Below are positions 53,583-63,185 of a stretch of DNA of 64,000 nt, piece after piece. Made by a program: the position numbers and the translations under genes. Numbering within the stretch: the first letter of the stretch is position 1; every line of letters begins with the position of its first letter. Source of the stretch: Tricholoma matsutake. Its lineage: Eukaryota; Basidiomycota; Agaricomycetes; Agaricales; Tricholomataceae. The notes under the pieces are model-generated. The model did no database searches. It was given only the letters and a program-made list of their open reading frames with translations, and was not told where the DNA came from. The stretch covers positions 2,294,001-2,358,000 of the forward strand of contig AP026543.1 of the NCBI GenBank assembly GCA_026075535.2, written 5' to 3'.

Positions 53583-53987
53583 TTGGCTGCCTACATTTGT
53601 CTCAATGTGTCCGCTCTTTCTGACCCTGACTCCCTGACCACTATTTTAACCATTCCTGACAAATCATCTCCTGTCCAAACTCTTATTGATTCTGGTTCCT
53701 CCCATTGCTTCCTCGATTCCTCCTTCGTGTTGGATAACCAACTCAGCATGAAACCCATTAACCTGATTGGATTATGGCTCTTTGATGGATCTTGCAACTC
53801 AACCATAACTCAAGTCGTCCAACTTCTGGTCACCTTCCCTACTGGTGAAATGTTCAATCTGTCATTTTATGTAACCTTGCTAGACTCTTCCTGTTCTGCC
53901 ATACTCAGTCATAACTGGCTGAAGCAATACAATCCATTGATTGACTGGTCTTCAAGCCAAATCACTTTCTGCTCTGCAGATCATTGA
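53583..53987 (+). pseudogene. Element D aspartic protease
   Basis: Active site TLIDSGSSHCFLDSSFV near residue 33. After that come LDSSCSAILSHNWLKQYNPLIDW (the conserved D..LG..WL.. region with SH in place of LG) and SSSQITF. The frame ends with TGA at 53985-53987, where pol should continue. Confidence 0.82.
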
Positions 53988-54011
53988 GGTCCAGCACCCC
54001 AGACATCACCT

Positions 54012-54816
54012 TTGTCTCCGAACCTTCCAGTAGATACCCACAGTTCACCCGTGCCTTTAGAACCCCCCATTCCACCTAAGTTTTCTCCTCCCGACATTTC
54101 ATTCATCAATGCTGCCACATATGCGTGCACTAGCAAACTCCATGGGGCAGTAGCTTTCCAGATGACCTTTGCTCCAGAAGGGTTATCCGCCCACTCTGCT
54201 CAATCTTTACACCTGCTGGATTTATCCGACATTCCCGCTGAGTATCATGAATTCACTGAGGTCTTTAATAAGATTAAGGCAGACACCCTTCCTCCACATC
54301 GCCCTTATGACCTCAAGATAGAGATGGAGGATAATGCTCCCCCTCCTCCAGGTCGCATGTATTCCCTCTCTCCCTCTGAATTAGAAGCCTTATGAGTCTT
54401 CATTGATGAAAATGTCTGCTCAGGTTTCATTCACCCCTCTAAATCTCCACACAGCACTCCTATTCTCTTCATCAAGAAGAAAGATGGCAGCCTATGACTT
54501 TGTGTCAACTACTGAGGCCTCAACCGTCTCATGAAGAAGGACTGCTACCCACTCCTGCTCATTTCCGACCTCCTCAACTCCCCCCAAAAGCCCGCTTGTT
54601 TACCAAGATAGACTTGTGGCAAACCTATCACCTAGTCTGCATTGCAGATGGTGACAAATGGAAAACTACTTTCCATACCCACTATGGATCCTTCAAGTGG
54701 TTGGTAGTTCCATTCAGGCTCACTAATGCACCCGCAGCCTTCCAGCAGTTTATGAATGACATCTTCAGTGACTTGCTAGATGTCTGTGTCATTGTTTACC
54801 TCAACAACATCCTACC
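54012..54816 (+). pseudogene. Element D reverse transcriptase, inactive
   Basis: [77 protein letters not shown] and then [12 protein letters not shown]. The catalytic YxDD reads YLNN (54797-54811, codons AAC AAC), which abolishes polymerisation. Several in-frame TGA/TAG codons. The thumb is missing: after ILP TAG the sequence continues directly in RNase H. Confidence 0.85.
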
Positions 54817-54819
54817 CTA

Positions 54820-55155
54820 GTGGCCATCCTCTCAGTTTATACTGCAGATGGAGAAATCCATCTGGTTGCTTTCCATTCCTGCTCCTTTAATCCCACTGAA
54901 CTAAATTACGATACACATGACAAGGAACTTCTGGCTATCTTTGAACCCTTCAAGCATTGGCAGCAATATTTTGAGGGTTCTGCAAACCCGATCAATGTGG
55001 TCATGGACCACAAAAATCTGGAGTATTTCAGCACTACTAAATTGCTCACCCACCATCAAGCCAGATGGTCTGAGTACCTCTCACAGTTCAATCTCATTAT
55101 CTGCTTTTGCCCCAGAAAATTAGGGGCCAAGCCAGACGCGCTCACAAGACATTGA
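54820..55155 (+). pseudogene. Element D RNase H
   Basis: [41 protein letters not shown] and LTHHQARWSEYLSQF are RNase H and its tether. The start corresponds to the middle of the domain, so about 200 codons of thumb and connection were deleted at 54817. The frame ends at TGA 55153-55155. Confidence 0.85.
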
Positions 55156-55296
55156 GATGTCTACCACAAAGGGGGAAATAGTGACTTTGCCTCTGTAAAC
55201 CCAACCAACTTCTGACCTGTATTCACACAGGAACAACTCACCTCTTCCCTTCACACCACCTACCTTGCAACACCTATCCTTCGACAAGCAGTAATC

Positions 55297-56735
55297 ATGG
55301 ATGTTGAGAAACTTCACCATGACATCTGCACCTCCTTATCCCTTGACCCCCTATCATCTGCACATCTTCCAAAACCTGTCAACCACAACTGGACCATAGA
55401 CAAGGCAGGTCTTCTCCACCATTTCTACTGGATTTATGTTCTGGATGTCGTGGACCTCCGCCTCAAGGTCCTTCAGTACAAACACAATCATATCCTCTCT
55501 GGCCACTTCAGACAAAACAAAACCCAGCAGCTTGTCCATCAGGAATATGTCTGGCCAAACCTCCGCACCTTTGTGCAGGAGTTCTGCAAATCCTGTACCA
55601 CTTGCAAATGATCCAAATCACCTCAACACAAGCCCTATGGGTTCCTAAAGCAACTTCCAGTCCCGGAACAACCTTGGAACTCAATCTCCATGGATTTCAT
55701 TGAACAACTACCCGACTCCAATGGCCACACAGCTATCCTGGTCATCATTGACTGCCTCACCAAACAAGGCATCTTCATCCCAACTGTCAATGAAATCACA
55801 GCTCAAGAATTAGCCAACCTGTTTGTCCTCCATGTCTTCTCCAAGCATGGTGTCCCATTGCACGTCACTTGTGACTGGGGATCCAAGTTTGTCTCCCATT
55901 TTTTCCGCTCACTCAGAAAAGCACTTGACATGCGGATCCACTTCACTTCTGGTTATCACCTGCAAGGTGATGGTCAGATGGAACAACTTAATCAGACCTT
56001 GTAGCAGTACCTCCGGATCTTCTGCAACTATCAGCAGGATGACTGGTCTCACCTCTTACCCTTGGGTGAATTTGCCTACAACAATGCTTCCTCTGCCTCT
56101 ACAGGTGTATCCCCTTTCTTTGCCAACAAGGGCTACCACCCAAACATTTCTGTCTTCCCCAAACGCGACTTAGCCTCACAGCGCACCTGCGAGTTCATCA
56201 TCGACTTAGATGACCTTCATCAGGAACTTTGGAAACAGCTTGTGGCTGCTCAAGAGTGTTATCAAGGCCCTGTGGACAAACATCAGGCACCCGCACCTGA
56301 CTTCAACATTGGTGACTCTGCCTATGTCACTGCGGAAGATATCTGCACCACCTGTCCCTCCAAGAAACTTTCTGAAAAGAACCATGGTCCCTTTGAAATC
56401 ATCACCCACCTGGGTACTCACTCAGTCACCCTGTGGCTTCCAGACCACATGCAGGCCATCCACCCTGTTTTCCATGTCTCCCAACTAGAAAAACACTTCC
56501 TGAACACAATTCCAAATCGAGCACAACCTCCACCTCCTCTGATCACTGAAGTCCTCGACTCCAAAGTTGACAATCGACATTGCTGCAAGATTCTCTACCT
56601 CATCTGATGGGAAGGTTACCAGGGAACCTGAAGAAACCTCCTGGCTACCTGTTACGGAACTTGACCACCCCCAAGAACTCCTCGCAGATTTTCACACCCG
56701 CTACCCACAGAAACCCAGTCCATTACCTGCTTAAA
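55297..56735 (+). pseudogene. Element D integrase and chromodomain
   Basis: HHCC region HNHILSGHFRQNKTQQLVHQ and CKSCTTCK (55480-55610). The core reads SMDFIEQLPDSNG (first Asp), VTCDWGSKFVSHF (second Asp, with CDWG in place of SDRG) and DGQMEQLNQTL (Glu). TGA at 55609-55611 and TAG near 56002 interrupt it. The C-terminus has HPVFHVSQLEKH and a chromodomain in two frames (ILYLI, WEGYQGT, then SWLPVTELDHPQELLADFH). It ends about 56735. Confidence 0.82.
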
Positions 56736-56818
56736 GTCTATTCACATTATTCATTCACTCAGCTAGAACTCAGAAACAAATTTATTTCAGAAAAAGAATT
56801 GTTTTTTGGATCCAACCA

Positions 56819-57333
56819 GATCCCTACACTACCACCTCGGCTTCTCCCTCACTGTCTTCATCACCCTCTCCCCCAACCTCACCCTCTTCTCCACCCTCCT
56901 CTCCACTCTTGCTCTCCTCCTCATCATACCCCCACCTTTTCTCCAGATATCTCTGGAATGCTGCCCAGTCATCTCCAGACTGGTGGATCCCACATCTTTC
57001 CCGCCAGGACTCTTGCACTGCCCACTCCACTTCTTCTTCATCCTTGTCGCTCTCCTCCCCAGCACTTTCATCCTCCACCCACTCTCGGTCCAATGTGTCC
57101 CAGATCTCCCCTATGGATTCCCACACCACAGTTGCCACCTCACCAAATCCCTTCTTTATCATCTTCATCATCTGCTGCATCAGCTCCACATTTTGCCCAC
57201 TATTTCCCATTGACCCCATCGTTCCTGCCATTTTGGCTGCAGGGGCCTCCTGCCCCTCCCACACTACCTCTTCACACTTTTGTTTGATGCATGTGCAGTT
57301 ATCGCACACCTGTTGATAGGACCACCTTGTCAT
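56819..57333 (-). pseudogene. Acidic coding fragment with Cys cluster, cut by an LTR
   Basis: A minus-strand frame with VCDNCTCIKQKCEEV near its start, a possible Cys cluster, followed by a Met-rich and Asp/Glu-rich region (QQMMKMIKKGFGEV ... KRWGYDEEESKSGEE). It begins only in the LTR at 57314-57333, so the N-terminus has been replaced. It ends at TAG near 56821. Not recognised; it could be part of another mobile element's gene. The junction with element D lies near 56818. Confidence 0.35.
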
Positions 57334-57850
57334 TCAAGCTCAGAAAACACATCTACAATCATTGTTGAAGCTCTACAAACCCATATGAACCCCTCCGAAG
57401 CTCTACGAACCCCTCCAAAGCCCTATGAACCTCTACAAAGTCACGTGAATGCTTTGAAATTCTTCACAACACTTTGAAACTCTTTGCGACACCTCGAAAT
57501 TCTTTGTATGCCTTTGGCCACCATAATACAATTCCCCCGACCTTTGTACAGCTCAGGATATACACTTGGAACATCATTGATGGGTTCTGAACCAGTTTCA
57601 AGCAATATTGCAATGATATTGGCATTCAAACAAGTCCGATATTTCCTTGACCAACTTTGAAAATCATTGAACATTGAAAATCGACATTGGACACTATATC
57701 GCTATCCAAATAATCATCGCACACATGCCAGATGTATCCCCTACCATTGTCAAACAATATTGCACCGATATTGGGCCATGAACAAAGTCCAAAGAATCTT
57801 CAAAAAATTTTGAAAAACATCGTCGGACACAGTATTTCCTATTTGAATGA
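57314..57850 (+). repeat. 5' part of a TGATAGG-family LTR, interrupted by element E
   Basis: Starts TGATAGGACCACC and is collinear with 12510-13010 for about 537 bp, then stops at the LTR of E (57851). The rest of this LTR would be on the far side of E, outside the window. It includes the CTACGAACCC repeats. Confidence 0.75.
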
Positions 57851-58050
57851 TGTAGTAAAGTGAGGGATATTGACTTAGATCACCTGCAGCAAGAACACAT
57901 ATAACGTATATATTTTTCTTGGGGTAAAAAAGTCCCCTACTAACTATGGACTGGTTCCCTTATAAAGGAACTGGTGGCTTAGTGTCAAAACTATAGTACA
58001 TAAATGTAAATATATATAAAGTGTCTAGGCCACAGGCCCAGATCACTACA
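57851..58050 (-). repeat. 3' LTR of Ty3/gypsy element E
   Basis: A 200-bp LTR, TGTAGTAAAG ... GATCACTACA on the plus strand (inverted TGTAGT/ACTACA ends). A TTATATATATTTAC box is seen on the minus strand. Immediately internal, the minus strand has CCAGAAGGGGAGAA, a polypurine tract. The flank on the left is AATGA. The other LTR is outside the window. Confidence 0.8.
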
Positions 58051-58109
58051 TTCTCCCCTTCTGGATTGGACCCATGGTCCAAACCAAAACCCAAGATGTA
58101 ATAAAAGCA

Positions 58110-58640
58110 AATGAGAAACATGACAGCGCATCTTCAAGATGATGAGTCTACTCCACCCACTGAAGGGGGAGTAAGTGGCAAAAGATCCGGATCTGCAGAG
58201 TCAATATCCATTCCGCTTCCAAGCGGTATGGATAGAATGGTGGGAGTAATAGGCTGGGGAGTCAATGTGAGTTGGGATACTGGAGTTGCCAGAGTTGCTT
58301 CGTCCTGGGCGGGCACCAACAACTGCTCCCCTCTGAGGGGCACAGTCTCATTTTCTGACTCACTGTCAGATGAGACAGAATCAGTTTCCTTGGTTTTTGC
58401 GATGACTCTGGGTGAAGCATGCCGTGACCAACTTGATCCCACCTGTCTCAGCAGTAGGGATACCTGTGGTGGCCTCACATTGCCTTTTTTGCTCCTTTTT
58501 TGCCTTATTTTTCTTGGCCTTCGTTCAACATGGTGGGCCTGTGTAGGTCCAACCTCCATCCGCATAATCCGGTGTAACAATTGCTGGAGAGGTAGAGTTC
58601 GTCCCGGGTTCTGATCGACCTGGGTCAGGAGTCAAGTCCG
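58110..58640 (-). pseudogene. Element E extra ORF, 3' segment
   Basis: A 148-codon frame at 58580-58134 with a basic stretch (HVERRPRKIRQKRSKKGNV) and a Ser/Glu/Asp-rich, then Thr/Pro-rich C-terminus. No domain recognised. It follows the two upstream segments in the same direction and lies just before the polypurine tract, so it is most likely the C-terminus of the same accessory protein(s). Confidence 0.4.
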
Positions 58641-58866
58641 AGGCCTCACTGCGTAAGGGAGGATTGGACGTCAAAGGTGTAATGTTTAACTGGGCCATAG
58701 GCAAGTCCGGATAAATGGATAGGGCACCATGGATGGACCAGCTTCAGGGCAAGGGTTGGGAACATAAGACATGGATGCATGGGGGGGAGCATGCACTGAG
58801 GCAGAGAGTCCTGGGTTTTCACTCAGGGTATGGGACACCTCAGGTACCTCCAAGCCCCGTTTCTGC

Positions 58867-59544
58867 TTAGAGGGCAGTGGTTAGGTCAAGCAACAAGATC
58901 CTGGTGGGGGCGATCCACCAGTGAGGCTCGGTCATCAATGGTGCATCGTCCACCTCAGGAGTGGGTAACTGCTTCAGGTGTTGGAGAATGTCTGAAGTGG
59001 GGGCGGAATCTTCTTCACGTTGAGACCCCGCAGTCTCATTCAACCAATCCATGCTGTAATGGTAGGCTTCCCTTACTTCATGGTCTGAGACTCCTAAGGA
59101 AGCAAGGTGGCACACCACGTCCTCGATGCTGATGTTTGGGGAGGCATTCGGCATTGCATGTCGATCATGGTGAATGTTTATGGATATATGTAATTTTTGT
59201 TGGGTACTCCGGTATAAGCCAGGAGTACCAAATATCTCTGCCAGGCACAAGTGCAGGAGCTGCTTCTGCTTCTGGGATAACCCAGCCAAAACTTGTTGTC
59301 TCATAAGGAGCATCCAACCGACATGGGGAAGGCTCACTTGTGAGTGATCCAATATCAACCCGGGTGCATTCCAGAATTGAAAGAGTTGACGGTGCATGAA
59401 ACGAGCCCATGCTTCTGCTGTGTCATTGATCGGAGGCTGAGGCATCCGATCGGGCTCTTGCATTCGGTGTATTCCCTTGGCTGACTGGCAGTCAATGGGC
59501 AGCCACTTGGGTAATCGCCAAGTGGCAAGAGTGTAACTCATCAA
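58867..59544 (-). pseudogene. Element E extra ORF, middle segment
   Basis: The best-preserved segment, 225 codons, with folded-protein composition: DTAEAWARFMHRQLFQFWN, VSLPHVGWMLLMRQQVLAGL, then SQKQKQLLHLCLAEIFGTPG, and a C-terminal stretch with HEVREAYHYSMDWL. I do not recognise the family. It is not gag-, pol- or env-like: there is no zinc knuckle, signal peptide or membrane segment. It lies downstream of integrase in sense orientation. Confidence 0.5.
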
Positions 59545-59976
59545 TGACGTCTGATCCGCAACAGGGGTCAGGTTAGCTAAATGAGTGAATGACTGGGCCT
59601 GTCAAAGGTCCAGCTCATTTCCCTCTTGTTGGGCACCAGTGGCCCAACCATCGAATTCTGCTGTACTCCGGGGAATGTCTGGGTTGGATGGTGGGGCCAC
59701 TCTCAGAGTGGGTACCCAATTGGCTGAGCGAGTGGGAGGTTTGATATATTAATTTATTTGATTTTTCGGTGAAGGAGGAGGGAGAGGCAGATACTGAGCA
59801 TCCCTGTCGTCCACCTCCATGGCATCCACTCTGGAGTGCGGAGGAGGAGGTGGACCCTCGGGTTTCACAGCAGGCCTTGATGCAGTGCCTGCGTAACTGA
59901 AAACATGATCTGAAGGCCCAGCTATGGGGGAGGGTTTGCATGTTCAAGACCTCTTGGAGGGCCGGTCTTCATGTGA

Positions 59977-60540
59977 TCAGTCCAGTTGATCCTCAAGGCT
60001 GTGGATCTTTGCCTTGAGGTCTGCTATCTCATCCTCATAACTGTCATATGCCTGCTCCACAGCGCGTCTGGCTTCAGTGGTGAGGTCCCAGTCATGCTGA
60101 CTCCAGGCCTCAAGGTACTCTCGCTCCTGGTCGAACTTGTGCTGATACACTTGCATCATGTAGGACTTGCAAGTTCCACAGCCTCCCCTATGAACTACAA
60201 TGCCAAGATGGCTGTCGTACCTCCACTCATCAGTAGGGGGAGCCATCTGCATCCTCCTCTCTGGGTCATGCCATCTGTCATCCCTGACAGGTTCTCTAGA
60301 GCCTGCTGATGACCACGAGCATCCCCTAAACTCCTCTCTTCTTGAGCCTTGTGGTTTGAGATTATTTCCCCTTCTCAAGCCTTGTGGCTTGAGATCCCTC
60401 TCTCTTCTTCCTTCTCTCCTCTCTCTCCCCCTTTGAGGCATGTCAGCCTCATGAGAACGTGGTGCAGGCAGTGGTGAGTTGTCCATGGGATCGTCCTCCA
60501 AATACACACCCATCAGAATAGGGTGCACTGGGAAGAAAGG
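59977..60540 (-). pseudogene. Element E extra ORF, 5' segment with coiled coil
   Basis: 183 codons: a short acidic lead, an Arg/Glu-rich stretch (HEADMPQRGRERREGRRERD), then CGTCKSYMMQVYQHKFDQER and a C-terminal coiled coil (DLTTEARRAVEQAYDSYEDE). No clear ATG starts it; directly upstream the minus strand has a long pyrimidine tract ending CTTTCTTCCCAG at about 60529, a strong 3' splice-site candidate. This suggests expression from a spliced RNA. TGA near 59975 ends it. Confidence 0.5.
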
Positions 60541-60773
60541 AAAGAAGAAAAGAAAAAAAAAGTTTTAACTCTGCCTGTCAACTGTACAGTACCAAGTTCC
60601 CATGATCCGCTTCTGCGTGATTGTTGCCAAGTCACAACATTGTGATCACTCAACTTCTTGACTCCGAGTCAAGAAACTTCTCTGCCCTATGCGTGCTGGT
60701 GCACACAAGGGCACTTCCCAAGTCATTCTACTTGGCTACCCGCTTCTCTGACTCATGTAGTCAGGAAGCCTCA

Positions 60774-61340
60774 TCATCCCTTGCATTCAGGAGCATGTTT
60801 GGGCAGATCTATCCAATCCTTGGCACCCACCAGTGCCAAGTAGGAATCCAGAGCAGCCAGTTCATTACAAACAGCTAGCAGCTCCCAAGTGGACTCACCC
60901 ACACTCCATTTGACCTCTAATTCCAGAGTATGTCCCTTCCATCGGTGGGACATAATTTCTTCCACAAACCACTCGGTGTTGTCAGGAGCACCGAAGTCAT
61001 AAGGATCAAGATGGCGCCTGTTGGGAAACAGGTCGTCATGGCTGGCAATATATGGTTGCAGCATGCCCACATGGAACTTGTTATGCAACTGCTGACTCTT
61101 CAGTCCAGCGGGTAACTCCAATACATAATTGGAAGTCTCTGGGTAGCTTTGTAAAACTTTGTAGGGTCCTATGAACTTGGAGAGAAGTTTACTGGCCCTG
61201 CCCTTTGGCAAGGCTAAGTTCTTAGTCGAGATATACCTTCTCTCCTGGCTTGATGTCGGGCTCCTTGTTCCAATGCTTGTTTGCGTGATATCATTGGAAC
61301 ACCCATTCCGCAATGATGTTGTCATGAGCCACTGCCATAT
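60774..61340 (-). pseudogene. Element E integrase C-terminus with chromodomain-like end
   Basis: Polyprotein tail: NLALPKGRASKLLSKFIGPYK, QQLHNKFHVGMLQPY and, near the end, EWFVEEIMSHRWKGHTLELEV then KWSVGESTWELLAVCNELAAL. The last part aligns by eye with the chromodomain core (VE.I...R......L.VKW.G....TWE). It ends shortly after ALVGAKDWIDL. Confidence 0.8.
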
Positions 61341-61383
61341 TGTGCAACGCCTCCATCACAAAGGTACATACTCCAGGCAGGAT

Positions 61384-62100
61384 TCACTCTGGATCCAAAA
61401 CCTCCCTCATCATCCTGGGTAGGTATCCGTAGTTGACCTCAAAAGGGGCCATACCAGTGGCTTGGTTAATGGTGGAGTTTATTGCAAACTCCACCAAGGC
61501 GAGGAATTTCACCCAGTCCTTCTGGTTAGAAGCCACAAAGGACCTCAGGATCTGTGCTATCAAATGATTTGCATGCTCGGTAGCTCCATCTGTCTGAGGG
61601 TGGAAGGAGGTGGACATCAGCAACTTGACACCTAGGATCCTATGGATCTCTCACCACCATCGTGAGGTGAACTTGGAGTCTCTGTCGGATACTATCGATC
61701 CTGGAAGTCCATGTAATCATACAATCTCTTTGATGAAAAGAGATGATAGTGCTGTTGCCATGGTGGTGGTTTTCACTGGCACCACATGAACCATTGATGA
61801 CAGGCAACAGATCACTACCCAGAGGTAATCAAACCCCTCTGATTCTGGGAAAGGGCCAATGAAATCCATCCCAATAAATTCCCAAGGATGCAAGGGTATG
61901 GGGAGGGAGTGGAGCTTTCCCAAGGGAGAGCAGTACTCCCCCTTGGACTGGACACAGGCCTCACAGGACTTGCAGAACTTATCAATCTCATATTGGAGGT
62001 GGGGCCACCAATACCAATGTTGAACATACTCTGAGGTCTTTGCTGGGCCGAAATGCCCAACAATGGAATGTGCTTGGTTGATATTCATCCATGCAGCGTT
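61384..62100 (-). pseudogene. Element E integrase
   Basis: HHCC zinc region HSIVGHFGPAKTSEYVQHWY and CKSCEACVQSKG. The core has GMDFIGPFPESEG (Asp), IVSDRDSKFTSRWW (Asp) and HPQTDGATEHANHLIAQ (Glu), so all three acidic residues are kept. It is broken near 61715 and 61645 by stops. This integrase type is distinct from the A/B lineage. Confidence 0.85.
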
Positions 62101-62468
62101 GAGTCCTTAGAGGGAGTGGAGGGTACACAGACAACCATGTCTCCACCTCGATTCTTCATCCATATCATTCCATCCTTCACCTCAAATTTGGGGTGATCAT
62201 TTGGTGCATCCATAATTTTACTAAACATCTTATCATCCCTATATCCCCCTCAGATGTCCTCATCCAAGGGGTCTTCTCCAGATATTGTCACCCGCAAGTC
62301 CTTGGGGTCATCCACTTGGGTTGTTCCCAGAGTGGCAACCATGTCCCCTGACTGTGCCTCCACCTTGGCGGAGGCAGCCAAGTCTCATGCTTCAACTCTT
62401 TCATGTAGCGCACCCAAATGTTCCTGTACTCGCCTGGTCTGTGACCTGGCCAACTGGGTCTCTATGAC

Positions 62469-63155
62469 TCAGTTCTTGATCTTGAGATGCTGATCCCAGG
62501 GCAAGTCCTCGTGCATGGGATCCAGGCAAATGTCAGCAAAGACATAATGCTGCACCAGGGGAGCATAATCCCAGTTGTCAAACTGGTAATATCGAGACAG
62601 GGCATCTGCCACCTTGTTGAGATTTCCTTTGATATACCTTATATCAAAGTCGAAATGAGAGAGGTATTCCATCCATCGTGACTGTTGTGCAGACAGGCGG
62701 CATTGGGTTTGAAAGAACTCCAACACTTTGTGGTTGGTCACCACATGCAGACACCGACTGATCAGCTTGTCCTCCCACTTGAGCAAGGCCTCCAGGATAG
62801 CTATGGTTTCATGCTCATAGGTCCAATAGTTTCTTTGAGCATCAGAGAATTTCATGGACAGGAACCCAGTGGGCTGACAGGTCTGCCATTCCAGTCCCTG
62901 ACCATACATCACTCCAACACCGAATACCAAGGCATCACATATCACCCAAATGGGTTCCGCTGACCCAGGGTCAATGGGCTTCAGCATGGGAGTGGAGCAA
63001 CAAATATCCTTGATAGCCTGGAAACAGGTATCATGGATTGGTCGCCATTGGAAGGACTGACCATTCTTCATCATTGCAGAGAGTGGGCTGGTGTACGTGG
63101 AGATGTCCAGAAGGAAATGGGCTAGGTATTGGGCCAAGCCCAGAAACTGTTGCAC
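62469..63155 (-). pseudogene. Element E RNase H and connection
   Basis: The connection (QQFLGLAQYLAHFLLDISTY) is followed by RNase H (PIWVICDALVFGVGVMYGQG; KFSDAQRNYWTYEHETIAILE; VVTNHKVLEFFQTQ). It ends with KVADALSRYY. One frame, 228 codons, free of stops. 63156-63185 lies between it and RT and holds a stop. Confidence 0.85.
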
Positions 63156-63185
63156 CTCATGGTAGTTGCATGGGACCTTCCACTC

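Larger units (their letters stand above)
51407..56818 (+). mobile_element. Ty3/gypsy retrotransposon D, 3' LTR missing
   Basis: A plus-strand element with a 705-bp 5' LTR (51407-52111), then gag, protease, RT, RNase H, integrase and chromodomain. No second LTR (TGTCAAGAACC) occurs downstream; recognisable sequence ends near 56818, so it is truncated or broken by recombination. An internal deletion joins RT to RNase H near 54817. Many stops are present. Confidence 0.85.

Noticed and set aside
56819..57333. Zn2Cys6 transcription factor
   Set aside because: The cluster CDNCTCIKQKC has too few correctly spaced cysteines for the C-x2-C-x6-C-x5-12-C-x2-C-x6-8-C pattern.
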